From an uncultured Bacteroidales bacterium (GTDB lineage Bacteria > Bacteroidota > Bacteroidia > Bacteroidales > UBA932): a stretch of 64,000 bases of DNA. The notes under the pieces are model-generated. The model saw only the letters and a list, made by a program, of their open reading frames with translations, was not told the origin of the DNA and did no database searches. This document shows positions 7,590 through 15,717 of the stretch, piece after piece (position 1 is the stretch's first letter; the number at the start of each line of letters is the position of its first letter). The stretch spans positions 1-64,000 of the forward strand of contig ONDF01000005.1 of NCBI GenBank assembly GCA_900316525.1, read 5' to 3'. Made by a program: the position numbers and the translations under genes.

Positions 7590-9725
7590 TCAGGAGATCT
7601 TCGAGTAGTCTTTCTGCAGATACTTGTCTTTTCGAAGCTCGGCCGCGAGAACCGCGTTGCCGGGCTTTTCCAATGTGGGGTCGAGGTCCAGGATGTGGGC
7701 GGCGTAGCCGCGCGCGTCGGACAGGATGACGCCGTCGCGGGCGAGGGAGGCGATGTTCAGCGAGATCGGGAGGCCGGACTGCTGCGTACCCTCGAGGTCG
7801 CCGGGGCCGCGCATCTTCATGTCCTCTTCCGCGATCTCGAAGCCGTCCTCGGTGGCGCACATCAGGTCCAGGCGCTTCTGCGATTCCTTGGAAACCTTGG
7901 TCCCCTTCATCAGGATGCAGTAAGACCGTTCCGCGCCCCGGCCCACGCGGCCTCGGAGCTGGTGCAGCTGGCTCAGGCCGAAGCGCTCCGCGCTCTCGAT
8001 GACCATCACGGACGCGTTGGGGACGTCCACGCCCACCTCGATGACGGTGGTGGACACGAGGATGTTCGCCCGGCCGGCCGAGAAGGCGTCCATGAAGAAC
8101 TTCTTTTCCTCCGCCGTCTGCCGTCCGTGGACGATCGCCACCTGGTATTTGGGCTCCGGGAACTGCCTGATGACTTCCTCGTAGCCGAGTTCCAGGTTCT
8201 TGTAATCGAGTTTCTCGCTCTCGAAGATGAGCGGGTACACGATGAAGGCCTGCCGCCCGCGGGCGATCTCGTCGCGGATGAAGTTGTACATCGCGATGCG
8301 CTTGTTCTCGCCCACGCAGAGCGTCTGGACGGGCTTCCGGCCCGGGGGCATCTCGTCGATGACGGAGACGTCCAGGTCGCCGTACAGGGTCATGGCGAGG
8401 GTGCGGGGGATGGGCGTCGCCGTCATCACGAGCACGTGCGGCGCCACGCCGCCGGCGCCTTTGGACCAGAGTTTCGCGCGCTGGTCCACGCCGAAGCGGT
8501 GCTGCTCGTCCACGATCGCCAGCCCGAGGGCCTTGAACACGACCGTGTCCTCGATGAGGGCGTGCGTGCCCACGATGAGGCCGATGCTGCCGTCCTGGAG
8601 CCCGGCGTGGATCTCGCGCCGCGCCGCCACCCCGGTGGAACCGGTGAGGAGGGCGGCCTTCACCCCGGTCGGGGCCAGATACTTGGTGATGTTTGCAAAG
8701 TGCTGGTGCGCAAGGACTTCCGTCGGCGCCATCAGGCAGGCCTGGTAGCCGTTCGCGACCGCGATGAGGGCCGACAGCACGGCCACCATCGTCTTGCCGC
8801 TGCCCACGTCGCCCTGCAGCAGGCGGTTCATCTGGTGCCCGCCCTTGAGGTCCTCGCGGATTTCCTTGATGACGCGTTTCTGCGCGCCGGTGAGGTCGTA
8901 GGGGAGCGCCCGGTAGCAGCGGTTGAACGCCTCGCCCACCCGGGGCATGGGCAGGCCCACGGCGTTCCGGCTGCGGATGTATTTCTGCTTCAGGAGCGAG
9001 AGCTGCAGGTAGAAGAGCTCCTCGAACTTGAGCCGGTAGGTGGCCTTCGCCAGGGCGTTCTGGTCCACGGGGAAGTGGATCTGCCGGAGGGCGTAGCTCA
9101 GCGGGACCAGCCCTTTCTCCCGGATGATGTAGTCCGGCAGCGTCTCCTCGAGGGTGGGGAGGACGAGGTCCAGGGCCGATGCGACGAGCTTGCACATCAG
9201 TTTGCCGGTGATCCCGCCCGTCTTGAGCTTCTCCGTGGACGTGTAAACGCCCGTGAGGACGCCGGCCTGCGCGTTGTCGGGGGCGTCGAACTCGGGATGG
9301 ACCATGTTGATGCGGCCGTTGAAGGCCTGCGGCTTGCCGAAAAAGAGGAACGTGTGCCCGGGAATGAGCCGCCCGTGCATGTACTTGACGCCCTTGAAGA
9401 ACACGATTTCCATCTCGCCGCTGTCGTCGCCGATGAGGGCGGACAGGCGGCTCACCGCATTGTACTTGAGCTTGTCCGCGGGCAGTTCGGCGCCGTTCTT
9501 GGCGAGCAGGCGGACCTTCAGGACGGTGCCCACGACCTGCACGTAGGACTGGTCCGGGCGGATGTCGGCGATTTTCTGGACGGAACTGCGGTCGATGTAA
9601 CGGAAAGGATACAGGTGCACGAGGTCTCCCACCGTCGCCACCTCCAGCTCGCTCCGCAGGAGCGCCGCCCTCCGCGGACCTACGCCCGGAAGGTACTGGA
9701 TGTCCGTTTCCATCGCCTTGCTCAT
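7590..9725 (-). CDS. recG: ATP-dependent DNA helicase RecG
   Basis: A 711-residue superfamily 2 helicase that remodels stalled forks and Holliday junctions. The N-terminal wedge/OB region begins with an HhH-like segment (YLPGVGPRRAALL) and is followed by FFGKPQAFNGRINMVHPEF. Helicase motifs are GDVGSGKT (Walker A), DEQHRFG (motif II), TATPIPRTLA (III), and QLRGRVGRG (VI). The length suits RecG (about 690-700). The -7 box ends only 4 nt before the ATG at 9725, so translation could instead begin at the ATG at 9713 (METDIQ) or the mRNA may be leaderless. It is convergent with the S9 peptidase gene and divergent from the S26B-like peptidase gene. Confidence 0.97.
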   Translation of the reverse strand: MSKAMETDIQYLPGVGPRRAALLRSELEVATVGDLVHLYPFRYIDRSSVQKIADIRPDQSYVQVVGTVLKVRLLAKNGAELPADKLKYNAVSRLSALIGDDSGEMEIVFFKGVKYMHGRLIPGHTFLFFGKPQAFNGRINMVHPEFDAPDNAQAGVLTGVYTSTEKLKTGGITGKLMCKLVASALDLVLPTLEETLPDYIIREKGLVPLSYALRQIHFPVDQNALAKATYRLKFEELFYLQLSLLKQKYIRSRNAVGLPMPRVGEAFNRCYRALPYDLTGAQKRVIKEIREDLKGGHQMNRLLQGDVGSGKTMVAVLSALIAVANGYQACLMAPTEVLAHQHFANITKYLAPTGVKAALLTGSTGVAARREIHAGLQDGSIGLIVGTHALIEDTVVFKALGLAIVDEQHRFGVDQRAKLWSKGAGGVAPHVLVMTATPIPRTLAMTLYGDLDVSVIDEMPPGRKPVQTLCVGENKRIAMYNFIRDEIARGRQAFIVYPLIFESEKLDYKNLELGYEEVIRQFPEPKYQVAIVHGRQTAEEKKFFMDAFSAGRANILVSTTVIEVGVDVPNASVMVIESAERFGLSQLHQLRGRVGRGAERSYCILMKGTKVSKESQKRLDLMCATEDGFEIAEEDMKMRGPGDLEGTQQSGLPISLNIASLARDGVILSDARGYAAHILDLDPTLEKPGNAVLAAELRKDKYLQKDYSKIS

Positions 9726-9729
9726 AATG

Positions 9730-9737
9730 CAAAAATA
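9730..9737 (-). promoter_or_regulatory. -7 promoter box for recG
   Basis: TATTTTTG on the minus strand, 4 nt before the annotated ATG. It implies a transcript with essentially no 5' leader or a start at 9713. No convincing -33 element is seen. Confidence 0.6.
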
Positions 9738-9749
9738 ATAAATCTTTCG

Positions 9750-9757
9750 TAACTTTG
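9750..9757 (+). promoter_or_regulatory. -7 promoter box for the S26B/PqqD/ABC cassette
   Basis: TAACTTTG, 6 nt before the ATG at 9764, arranged back to back with the recG promoter in a 38-nt intergenic gap. The leader would be close to zero unless translation starts at the second ATG (9773). Confidence 0.65.
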
Positions 9758-9763
9758 TGCCCG

Positions 9764-10255
9764 ATGGAAAAGATGATCATCGACAACGATACGTTCTTCG
9801 CCGATGTCCTGCAGATGCTGGACGAGGGGAAGCGGGTGACCATCCCCGTCAAGGGGTACAGCATGCTCCCGTTCATCCGTGGCGGCAAGGACCTCGTCGT
9901 CCTGGAAAAGGCCGGCGCGGACCTCCGGGCCGACGACATCGTCCTTTTCCACCTGGGGCCCCGGGCCGGCGGCCGGTACGTGATGCACCGGATCCTGTCC
10001 ATCGACGGAGACGCCGTGGACATCATGGGTGACGGCGTCCCGAAAACCCACGAGCACGTACGCCGGAACCAGATCTGCGCCAAGGCCGTGGAAATCCTGC
10101 GCGGAGGGAAGCGCGCCGTGGACCCTTACAGCCCCGGCCAGCTCCGCCTGGTACATTTTTGGCAGCGCCTGCGCCCTGTACGCAGGTACATCCTTTTTGT
10201 TTACAGGCACTTGCCCTGGAACCGTAGTTGGATCAAAGAGAACAGTAACATATGA
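9764..10255 (+). CDS. S24/S26 family peptidase, Ser-His (S26B/SipW-like) type
   Basis: A 163-residue protein with the signal-peptidase-like signature KGYSMLPFIRGG (S33 as nucleophile) and DIVLFHLGP, then YVMHRILSIDGD with H75 where S26B enzymes (SipW/Sec11) have the general-base His in place of Lys. There is no N-terminal membrane anchor, unlike true signal peptidases. The C-terminus is basic and aromatic and could associate with the membrane. It is the first gene of a four-gene unit; its stop overlaps the next start as ATGA. The context of PqqD-like protein and ABC exporter suggests it processes a small peptide before export, but this is inference. The ATG at 9773 is an alternative start. 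Confidence 0.8.
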   Translation: MEKMIIDNDTFFADVLQMLDEGKRVTIPVKGYSMLPFIRGGKDLVVLEKAGADLRADDIVLFHLGPRAGGRYVMHRILSIDGDAVDIMGDGVPKTHEHVRRNQICAKAVEILRGGKRAVDPYSPGQLRLVHFWQRLRPVRRYILFVYRHLPWNRSWIKENSNI

Positions 10256-10518
10256 AAATCAAGGAAGGATTTGTCCTCAGGACCATTTGCGGACAGAACG
10301 TCGTCTCCGGCGAGGGAACGTCCCAAGTCAATTTCTCCAAGCTGGTGAGCCTCAATGAAACCGCCGCGTATCTGTTCAAGGCCGTGCAAGGCCGGGAATT
10401 CACGGCGGAGACGCTGGCGAACCTCCTGCTGGATGAATACGAAGTGGACCGTGAAACGGCCCTGAAGGACGCCGAAAGCCTGTGCGCCCAATGGAAGGAA
10501 ATCGGGATCGCCGAGTAG
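10252..10518 (+). CDS. PqqD family protein (RiPP recognition element-like)
   Basis: An 88-residue protein with the PqqD/RRE fold pattern: beta-strand-rich start (GFVLRTICGQNVVSG), VSLNETAAYLFKAV, then a winged-helix-like half with TAETLANLLLDEYEVD and a last helix. PqqD-like domains bind leader peptides of ribosomal peptides and present them to a modifying enzyme. Here no radical SAM, cyclase or other core RiPP enzyme is adjacent. It is translationally coupled to the upstream peptidase (4-nt overlap) and overlaps the next gene by 28 nt. Confidence 0.85.
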   Translation: MKIKEGFVLRTICGQNVVSGEGTSQVNFSKLVSLNETAAYLFKAVQGREFTAETLANLLLDEYEVDRETALKDAESLCAQWKEIGIAE

Positions 10519-11627
10519 GGCAGGGAACTGACAGCCAGTTTTTTGCGCTCCTGAGCTCCGGACTTTGGAACGAAGTCCCGGATCGGGCGCCCTTTGCCTC
10601 CGGCACGGACTGGGAAGCTCTCTACCGCCTGGCGTACGCGCAGACGGTCGTCCCCCTGGTGACCGACGGCATCAACCGGCTTCCCGGGGAACTGCTGCCC
10701 GCGGACCCCGCGCGCCTGGACCCTTTCCTCGGAAGCCTGATGTCGAACGCCCAGCGGAACCGCCAGCTGGACGCCTTCCTCCCCAAGCTTTTCGGCGCGC
10801 TCGACGGCATCCCGGCCGTCCTCGTCAAGGGCCAGTCCCTGGCGGTGGACTATCCCGATCCGGAGCGCCGCCAGCCGGGCGACATCGACCTCCTTCTCCC
10901 GCCCTCCTCGTATGAGGCCGCGAAGGCCGCGCTGCTTCCCAAAGCGACCCGGGTGCTGGAGGAAGATTACGGCATCCTGCACCAGGGCATGTATTTCCGC
11001 AGCGTGGAGGTGGAGGTCCATGGAAGTATCAGTACGCTGATGTCCAGGAAACTGGACAGGAAGCTCGCCGCACTGCTCGAGGAGCAGTTCGACGGCCGCC
11101 CCTTCCCGGAGGTGTCGGTCGGAGGGGCGGGAATTCCGGTCCCGGAGGCGGATTTCAATGCGGTTTACATCTTCGTCCATATGCTCCAGCACTACTGGTC
11201 CGGCGGCGTGGGACTCCGGCAGGTCATCGACTGGACGACCTTCATTTCCGTCCATAAGCGGGACATCCATCCCGTGATCCTGGAGAACCGCCTGCAGGAC
11301 CTCGGGCTTCTCCACCTGTGGAAAGTGTTCACCGGCTTCGCGCAGGAATACCTGGGCTGCCCGGAGGAGAAGCTTCCCCTCGCGACCGCGCCCGATCCCG
11401 TGAAGAACGCCCGGATCTGGCGGTACATCCGCCACTGCGGCAACTTCGGGAAAAACGTGGACCGCACCCGCGGGAAGGAGGCCTACCTGGTCCGGAAATT
11501 CCATTCCTTCTGGCGCCTGGTGGTGGCGGACCGGCTGCGGCATTTCCGGGTGTTCCCGCAGGAATCCGTCCGGTTCTTCCTCGGAGCCTTCGGATATGGT
11601 TTACAAAGACTTGCCAAAGGAGAATGA
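10491..11627 (+). CDS. Nucleotidyltransferase family protein (NTP_transf_5-like)
   Basis: A 378-residue protein with the nucleotidyltransferase-like pattern VLVKGQSLAVDY followed by PGDIDLLLP, in which D131 and D133 would bind metal. The C-terminal half contains a helical region with FVHMLQHYW and DWTTFISVH, typical of the uncharacterised nucleotidyltransferase family found beside PqqD and HPr-kinase-like proteins in some lasso-peptide clusters. The start is uncertain: GTG 10482 and ATG 10491 are in frame, both inside pqqD, and no ATG or GTG is found after its stop. Activity would be transfer of a nucleotide or phosphate-containing group to a peptide or small molecule; the substrate is unknown. 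Confidence 0.72.
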   Translation: MEGNRDRRVGQGTDSQFFALLSSGLWNEVPDRAPFASGTDWEALYRLAYAQTVVPLVTDGINRLPGELLPADPARLDPFLGSLMSNAQRNRQLDAFLPKLFGALDGIPAVLVKGQSLAVDYPDPERRQPGDIDLLLPPSSYEAAKAALLPKATRVLEEDYGILHQGMYFRSVEVEVHGSISTLMSRKLDRKLAALLEEQFDGRPFPEVSVGGAGIPVPEADFNAVYIFVHMLQHYWSGGVGLRQVIDWTTFISVHKRDIHPVILENRLQDLGLLHLWKVFTGFAQEYLGCPEEKLPLATAPDPVKNARIWRYIRHCGNFGKNVDRTRGKEAYLVRKFHSFWRLVVADRLRHFRVFPQESVRFFLGAFGYGLQRLAKGE

Positions 11628-13264
11628 AAGGAATACTTAAATATGTGCGCTGGCTTTGGTCGCACTCCGTGGGAGCGCGCGCGTCGATCCTGGTGAACAT
11701 CCTGCTGGGTACGCTGACCGTGGGCCTGAATCTGCTGTTCATCTTCCTGTGCAAGCGCCTGGTGGACATCGCCACCGGCGTCGTGGCCGGAAGCCTGGGC
11801 GAGTACACGGTCTTCGTCCTTGCCGTCGTCGTCCTCCGGCTCGTGGTCTCCACCATCAACGTGCGGGTGGAGAACCTGACGAATTCCAAGATGAACTTCA
11901 TCATCCGGAAGGGCCTCTATTCCAACCTCCTCTATGCCGAATGGCTGGGGAAGGAGAAGCGGCACACCGGAGACACCGTGAACCGGCTCGAATCCGACGT
12001 GAGCACGGTCACGAATGTCATCGCCTCCGACTTCCCGCAGATCTTCACGACCCTGGTCCAGCTGGTGGCCGCCATCGTTTTCCTGTGCACGATGGAGTGG
12101 CGGCTCGCCGCGCTGCTGGTGCTCATCACGCCGCTCTTCATCCTGTTCAGCCGGATCTTCGTCCGCCGCCTGCGGGAGATGACCCGCGGTATCCGGGAGA
12201 CGGAAAGCGAGGTCCAGAGCCACCTCCAGGAGAGCCTCCAGCACCGGATGGTGATCCAGTCCATGGAGAACGAAGGCCGGATGGAAGACCGCCTGGACGA
12301 CCTCCAGGACCGGGAATACGGCCAGATCAAGGAACGTACGCGGTTCAACGTCATCGCCCGGTCGATGGTGGGCGCCGCCTTCTCCTTCGGCTACATCGCC
12401 GCTTTCCTGTGGGGCGTGTACGGCATCTCGAAAGGGACCCTGACCTATGGCGTGATGACCGCGTTCCTGCAGCTCGTGGGACAAGTCCAGCGCCCGCTCG
12501 TGAACCTGACCCGCCAGATCCCGGGCCTCATCTATTCCTCCACGTCCATCGACCGTCTCATGGAGATGGAGGATGCGCCCAAGGAGGTGGCGGGCGATCC
12601 CGTGCGGCTCGCCGGGCCCGCCGGCATCCGCGTGGAGAACCTGGATTACCGCTATCCGGACGGCAAACGGATGATCCTGAAGGACTTGACCTTCGACTTT
12701 CCGCCGTTGTCCCGGACGGCCATCGTGGGCGAGACCGGGGCGGGCAAGAGCACGCTCATCCGGCTGATGCTCGCCCTCCTGAAGCCGGTCGGGGGCCGCG
12801 TGGTCCTGTATGACGAGGCGCAGGAAACGCCGGCTTCCGCCGCCACCCGCTGCAACCTCGTCTATGTGCCGCAGGGCAACACGCTGTTCAGCGGCTCGGT
12901 CCGCGAGAACCTCCTGATGGGCAAGCCCGACGCGACGGAGGACGAGATGAAGGCGGCCTTGGAAACGGCCGTGGCGGATTTCGTGTACTCCCTGCCCGAC
13001 GGGCTGGAAACCCGCTGCGGCGAGGGCGGCTCCGGCCTCAGCGAAGGCCAGTCGCAGCGCATCGCCATCGCCCGGGGCCTCCTGCGCCCGGGCTCCATCC
13101 TGCTCCTGGACGAGTTCAGCTCGTCCCTCGATCCCGAGACCGAGCAGAAACTGATGGACAATCTCACGAAAAAAGCGGCGGGCAAGACGATGATCTTCAT
13201 TACCCACCGCGAAAGGATCGCGCAGCTTTGCGAGCGGACTTGCCAGATCGACCGGCTGTCCTAG
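11624..13264 (+). CDS. ABC exporter, fused permease-ATPase
   Basis: A 546-residue type IV ABC half-transporter. The ATG at 11624 overlaps the previous stop as ATGA. Residues about 15-310 hold six membrane helices; the nucleotide-binding domain has GETGAGKST (Walker A), LSEGQSQRIAIARG (signature) and ILLLDEFSSSLD (Walker B with the catalytic Glu present). There is no N-terminal C39 peptidase domain, consistent with leader removal by the separate S26B-like enzyme of the cassette. Its stop shares the palindromic CTAG with the convergent pdxA stop. Confidence 0.9.
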   Translation: MKGILKYVRWLWSHSVGARASILVNILLGTLTVGLNLLFIFLCKRLVDIATGVVAGSLGEYTVFVLAVVVLRLVVSTINVRVENLTNSKMNFIIRKGLYSNLLYAEWLGKEKRHTGDTVNRLESDVSTVTNVIASDFPQIFTTLVQLVAAIVFLCTMEWRLAALLVLITPLFILFSRIFVRRLREMTRGIRETESEVQSHLQESLQHRMVIQSMENEGRMEDRLDDLQDREYGQIKERTRFNVIARSMVGAAFSFGYIAAFLWGVYGISKGTLTYGVMTAFLQLVGQVQRPLVNLTRQIPGLIYSSTSIDRLMEMEDAPKEVAGDPVRLAGPAGIRVENLDYRYPDGKRMILKDLTFDFPPLSRTAIVGETGAGKSTLIRLMLALLKPVGGRVVLYDEAQETPASAATRCNLVYVPQGNTLFSGSVRENLLMGKPDATEDEMKAALETAVADFVYSLPDGLETRCGEGGSGLSEGQSQRIAIARGLLRPGSILLLDEFSSSLDPETEQKLMDNLTKKAAGKTMIFITHRERIAQLCERTCQIDRLS

Positions 13265-14304
13265 CGCTCCTGCTTCATTTTCCCGCTGTGCAGCTCGTCG
13301 AAGGCGAGCCGGTTGTTGAAGATGTCGATCGCCGTGTAGATGGCGTGGAGCATCGAATGCGGATCGGCCTCGTCGCGGCCCGCCATGTCATAGGCGGTGC
13401 CGTGGTCGGGCGAGGTGCGGACGACCGGCAGGCCGGCCGTGTAGTTCACGCCCTCGGCGAAGGCGAGGGCCTTGAACGGGGCCAGGCCCTGGTCGTGGTA
13501 CATCGCCAGGGTTGCGTCGAAGCGGCCGTAGTTCCCGAGGCCGAAGAAGCCATCGGGGGAGTAGGGGCCGAACGCGAGGATGCCTTCCTCCTGCGCCTGC
13601 AGGACGGCCGGGAGGATGATTTCCTTCTCCTCGTCGCCGAGCAGGCCGCCGTCGCCGCAGTGCGGGTTCAGGCCCAGCACGGCGATCTTCGGCTTCGGGA
13701 TGGCGAAGTCGCGCTCCAGGGACTCGTTCATCAGACGGAGCTTGGAGAGGATGCCTTCCTTGGTGATGGAAGTCGGCACGTCCTTCAGCGGGATGTGGCC
13801 GGTGGCCACGGCCACGCGCAGCTGCGGCGAGACCATGATCATCGCGATCTCCTTGGCGCCGAAGGCGTCCTGGAGGTACTCCGTGTGGCCGGTGTAGCCG
13901 AAGCCCTCGGCGGTCATCGCCCGCTTGTTGATCGGGCCGGTCACCAGGACGTCGATGTAGCCGTCCTTGAGGTCTTTCACGGCCGCCGACAGGGAGAGCA
14001 TCGCCGCCTTGGCGGAATCGGGGCTGGGCTGGCCGGGCTCAGCGTAGAAGTTCTCCGGCAGGCAGTTGACGATGTTGATGCGACGCTGGTGGAGGTCCTT
14101 CGCCGTGTGGATGACGTAGGTGTCCATCTGCTCGATCTCGTGGAGCTGCTTGCGGTAGAAACCGAAGATCTTGGACGATCCGTACACCACGGGGGTGAAG
14201 GAGTCCAGGATGCGGGAGTCCGCCAGAGACTTGATGAGCACTTCGTATCCGATGCCGTTGCTGTCACCTTGGGTGATGCCGACGACGAGTTTGGGTCTGT
14301 TCAT
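13261..14304 (-). CDS. pdxA: 4-hydroxythreonine-4-phosphate dehydrogenase
   Basis: A 347-residue enzyme of DXP-dependent pyridoxal 5'-phosphate synthesis, oxidising 4-phosphohydroxy-L-threonine. Family marks are GITQGDSNGIG at the N-terminus, TGPINKRAM, the metal-ligand histidines in GHTEYL, LNPHCGDGG and MYHDQGLAPFK, and TSPDHGTAYD. It is slightly longer than E. coli PdxA (329). Its ATG overlaps the rnhA stop as ATGA, so the two form an operon. Confidence 0.96.
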   Translation of the reverse strand: MNRPKLVVGITQGDSNGIGYEVLIKSLADSRILDSFTPVVYGSSKIFGFYRKQLHEIEQMDTYVIHTAKDLHQRRINIVNCLPENFYAEPGQPSPDSAKAAMLSLSAAVKDLKDGYIDVLVTGPINKRAMTAEGFGYTGHTEYLQDAFGAKEIAMIMVSPQLRVAVATGHIPLKDVPTSITKEGILSKLRLMNESLERDFAIPKPKIAVLGLNPHCGDGGLLGDEEKEIILPAVLQAQEEGILAFGPYSPDGFFGLGNYGRFDATLAMYHDQGLAPFKALAFAEGVNYTAGLPVVRTSPDHGTAYDMAGRDEADPHSMLHAIYTAIDIFNNRLAFDELHSGKMKQER

Positions 14305-14789
14305 ATGTTCAATCCTTGATTTTCAGTGATATAGCCGGTATCGTCCGGCAGGTTTTCCGGGTTCTGGTAAGCGGCCACGGCGAGGGCGTCGCAACGCTCG
14401 TTCTCGGGGTGGCCGGCGTGGCCCTTGAGCCAGTTGAAGGACACGCGGTGCCGGCGGTACACGGCGTCGAAACGGAGCCACAGGTCCACGTTCTTCTTCT
14501 TGGCGAAACCGGTGCGTTTCCAGGTCTCCAGCCAGCCCTCGTTGACGGCCTTCACCACGTAGGAGGAGTCGCTCCAGACATGGACCTCCGCGTTCTCCCA
14601 CTTGATGGCCTCGAGGCCCTTGATGACGGCGAGGAGCTCCATCCGGTTGTTGGTCGTGAGGCGGAAGCCCTCGGACATTTCCTTCCGGCGGCCCATGCAC
14701 ACCAGGACGACGCCGTACCCGCCCGGTCCAGGGTTGCCGCTGGCGGCCCCGTCGGTGTACAGGTATATGGGCGGTCGATTCTCCTGCAT
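14301..14789 (-). CDS. rnhA: Ribonuclease HI
   Basis: A 162-residue RNase H fold protein that cleaves RNA in RNA-DNA hybrids. Catalytic acidic residues are visible in LYTDGAASGNPG (D), NNRMELLAVIKGL (E) and VWSDSSYVVKAV (D), with the later His/Asp in GHAGHPENERCD. The ATG at 14789 (MQENRPPIYLYTDG) is preferred over upstream in-frame starts because the family begins just before the first Asp and a TATCTTTG promoter core lies only 7 nt upstream. Confidence 0.95.
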   Translation of the reverse strand: MQENRPPIYLYTDGAASGNPGPGGYGVVLVCMGRRKEMSEGFRLTTNNRMELLAVIKGLEAIKWENAEVHVWSDSSYVVKAVNEGWLETWKRTGFAKKKNVDLWLRFDAVYRRHRVSFNWLKGHAGHPENERCDALAVAAYQNPENLPDDTGYITENQGLNI

Positions 14790-14796
14790 AGGTATG

Positions 14797-14804
14797 CAAA
14801 GATA
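14797..14804 (-). promoter_or_regulatory. -7 promoter box for rnhA-pdxA
   Basis: TATCTTTG on the minus strand, 7 nt before the ATG at 14789, giving a near-leaderless transcript. Confidence 0.6.
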
Positions 14805-14823
14805 ACACATTCCAGCCAATAAT

Positions 14824-14854
14824 TTGCTTTCCTTACGGAAAAACCGTAAATTTG
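14824..14854 (+). promoter_or_regulatory. Promoter of the polysaccharide export operon with an embedded inverted repeat
   Basis: TTG (14824-14826) and TAAATTTG (14847-14854) have the ideal 20-nt spacing. TTACGG (14833-14838) and CCGTAA (14844-14849) form an inverted repeat around five A residues, lying between the boxes and overlapping the -7 box by three bases. It is a plausible repressor site for the whole polysaccharide operon; no regulator was identified. Confidence 0.65.
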
Positions 14855-14879
14855 TACGATAATACGCCAATTGATTCAT

Positions 14880-15710
14880 ATGAAAAAGATACTAAGATTC
14901 CTTTGTGCCGCGACCCTCCTCCTGGGCCTTCATTCCTGCAGCCCGGAGACCTACAAGAAAATCAACTACTTGCAGGACGTCAGCGGGGACACCACCATGT
15001 CCATGAAAGAGAACCGGGGCATCATCATCCAGCCCCAGGACCAGCTGTCCATCATCGTCACGAGCCGCGATCCGCGGATGGCTACCCCGTTCAACCTCTC
15101 CGTGTCCACGTTCTACACCGGATCGGAACTGTCCGCTTCCGGCGCCAGCCAGCGCATCACGGGCTATGTGGTCAGCAACGAGGGCGACATCAACTTCCCG
15201 TCCCTCGGCGACCTGCATGTCTCGGGCCTGAACCGCTGGCAGCTCCAGGACCTGATCCGGGACCGCCTCGCGGACAGCGGCCTCCTGAAGGACGCCGTCG
15301 TCACGGTCGAGTTCCTGAATTTCAAGATATCTGTCCTCGGCGAGGTGGCCTCCCCGGGCACCTACAGCGTCACCGGCGACAAGATCACCATCCTCCAGGC
15401 CCTCGCCCTGGCCCGCGACCTCACCATCTACGGCCGGCGCGACAACGTCCAGGTCATCCGTGAGCAAAACGGAAAGCGCCAGATCTACACGCTGGACCTC
15501 ACGAATACCGGTATCTTCGATTCTCCGGCCTACTACCTCCAGCAGAACGACGTCGTGTACGTGACGCCTTCCACGGTCCGGGCCGGCCAGGGCGAGATCA
15601 ACGAGAACTACTTCAAGTCCGGCAGTTTCTGGATTTCCCTCGCCTCCATTTCCATGACCACGGTCAACTTCATCATCGCCCTCACCAACCGGGCCAAATC
15701 CAACAAGTAG
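14880..15710 (+). CDS. Outer-membrane polysaccharide export lipoprotein (OPX, Wza-like)
   Basis: A 276-residue lipoprotein (signal MKKILRFLCAATLLLGLHSC, lipobox LHSC). A Poly_export domain (about 45-135) with IIIQPQDQLSIIVTSRDP is followed by SLBB-type repeats with VLGEVASPGTYSV and ITILQALALARDLT. A hydrophobic C-terminal segment (FWISLASISMTTVNFIIAL) is seen in Bacteroidota OPX proteins. It would form the outer-membrane exit for the polysaccharide together with the Wzc-like protein encoded 7 nt downstream. The ATG at 14880 fits the signal peptide better than the upstream ATG at 14871. Confidence 0.93.
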   Translation: MKKILRFLCAATLLLGLHSCSPETYKKINYLQDVSGDTTMSMKENRGIIIQPQDQLSIIVTSRDPRMATPFNLSVSTFYTGSELSASGASQRITGYVVSNEGDINFPSLGDLHVSGLNRWQLQDLIRDRLADSGLLKDAVVTVEFLNFKISVLGEVASPGTYSVTGDKITILQALALARDLTIYGRRDNVQVIREQNGKRQIYTLDLTNTGIFDSPAYYLQQNDVVYVTPSTVRAGQGEINENYFKSGSFWISLASISMTTVNFIIALTNRAKSNK

Positions 15711-15717
15711 ATGCGCC

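Noticed and set aside
5431-10083. A 1550-residue open frame on the minus strand and many similar long frames (for example 720-2639 plus, 52651-56187 minus)
   Set aside because: They lie opposite or out of frame with well-supported genes, have low-complexity Arg/Ala/Pro/His/Asp-rich translations with no recognisable domain, and are expected by chance in GC-rich coding DNA.
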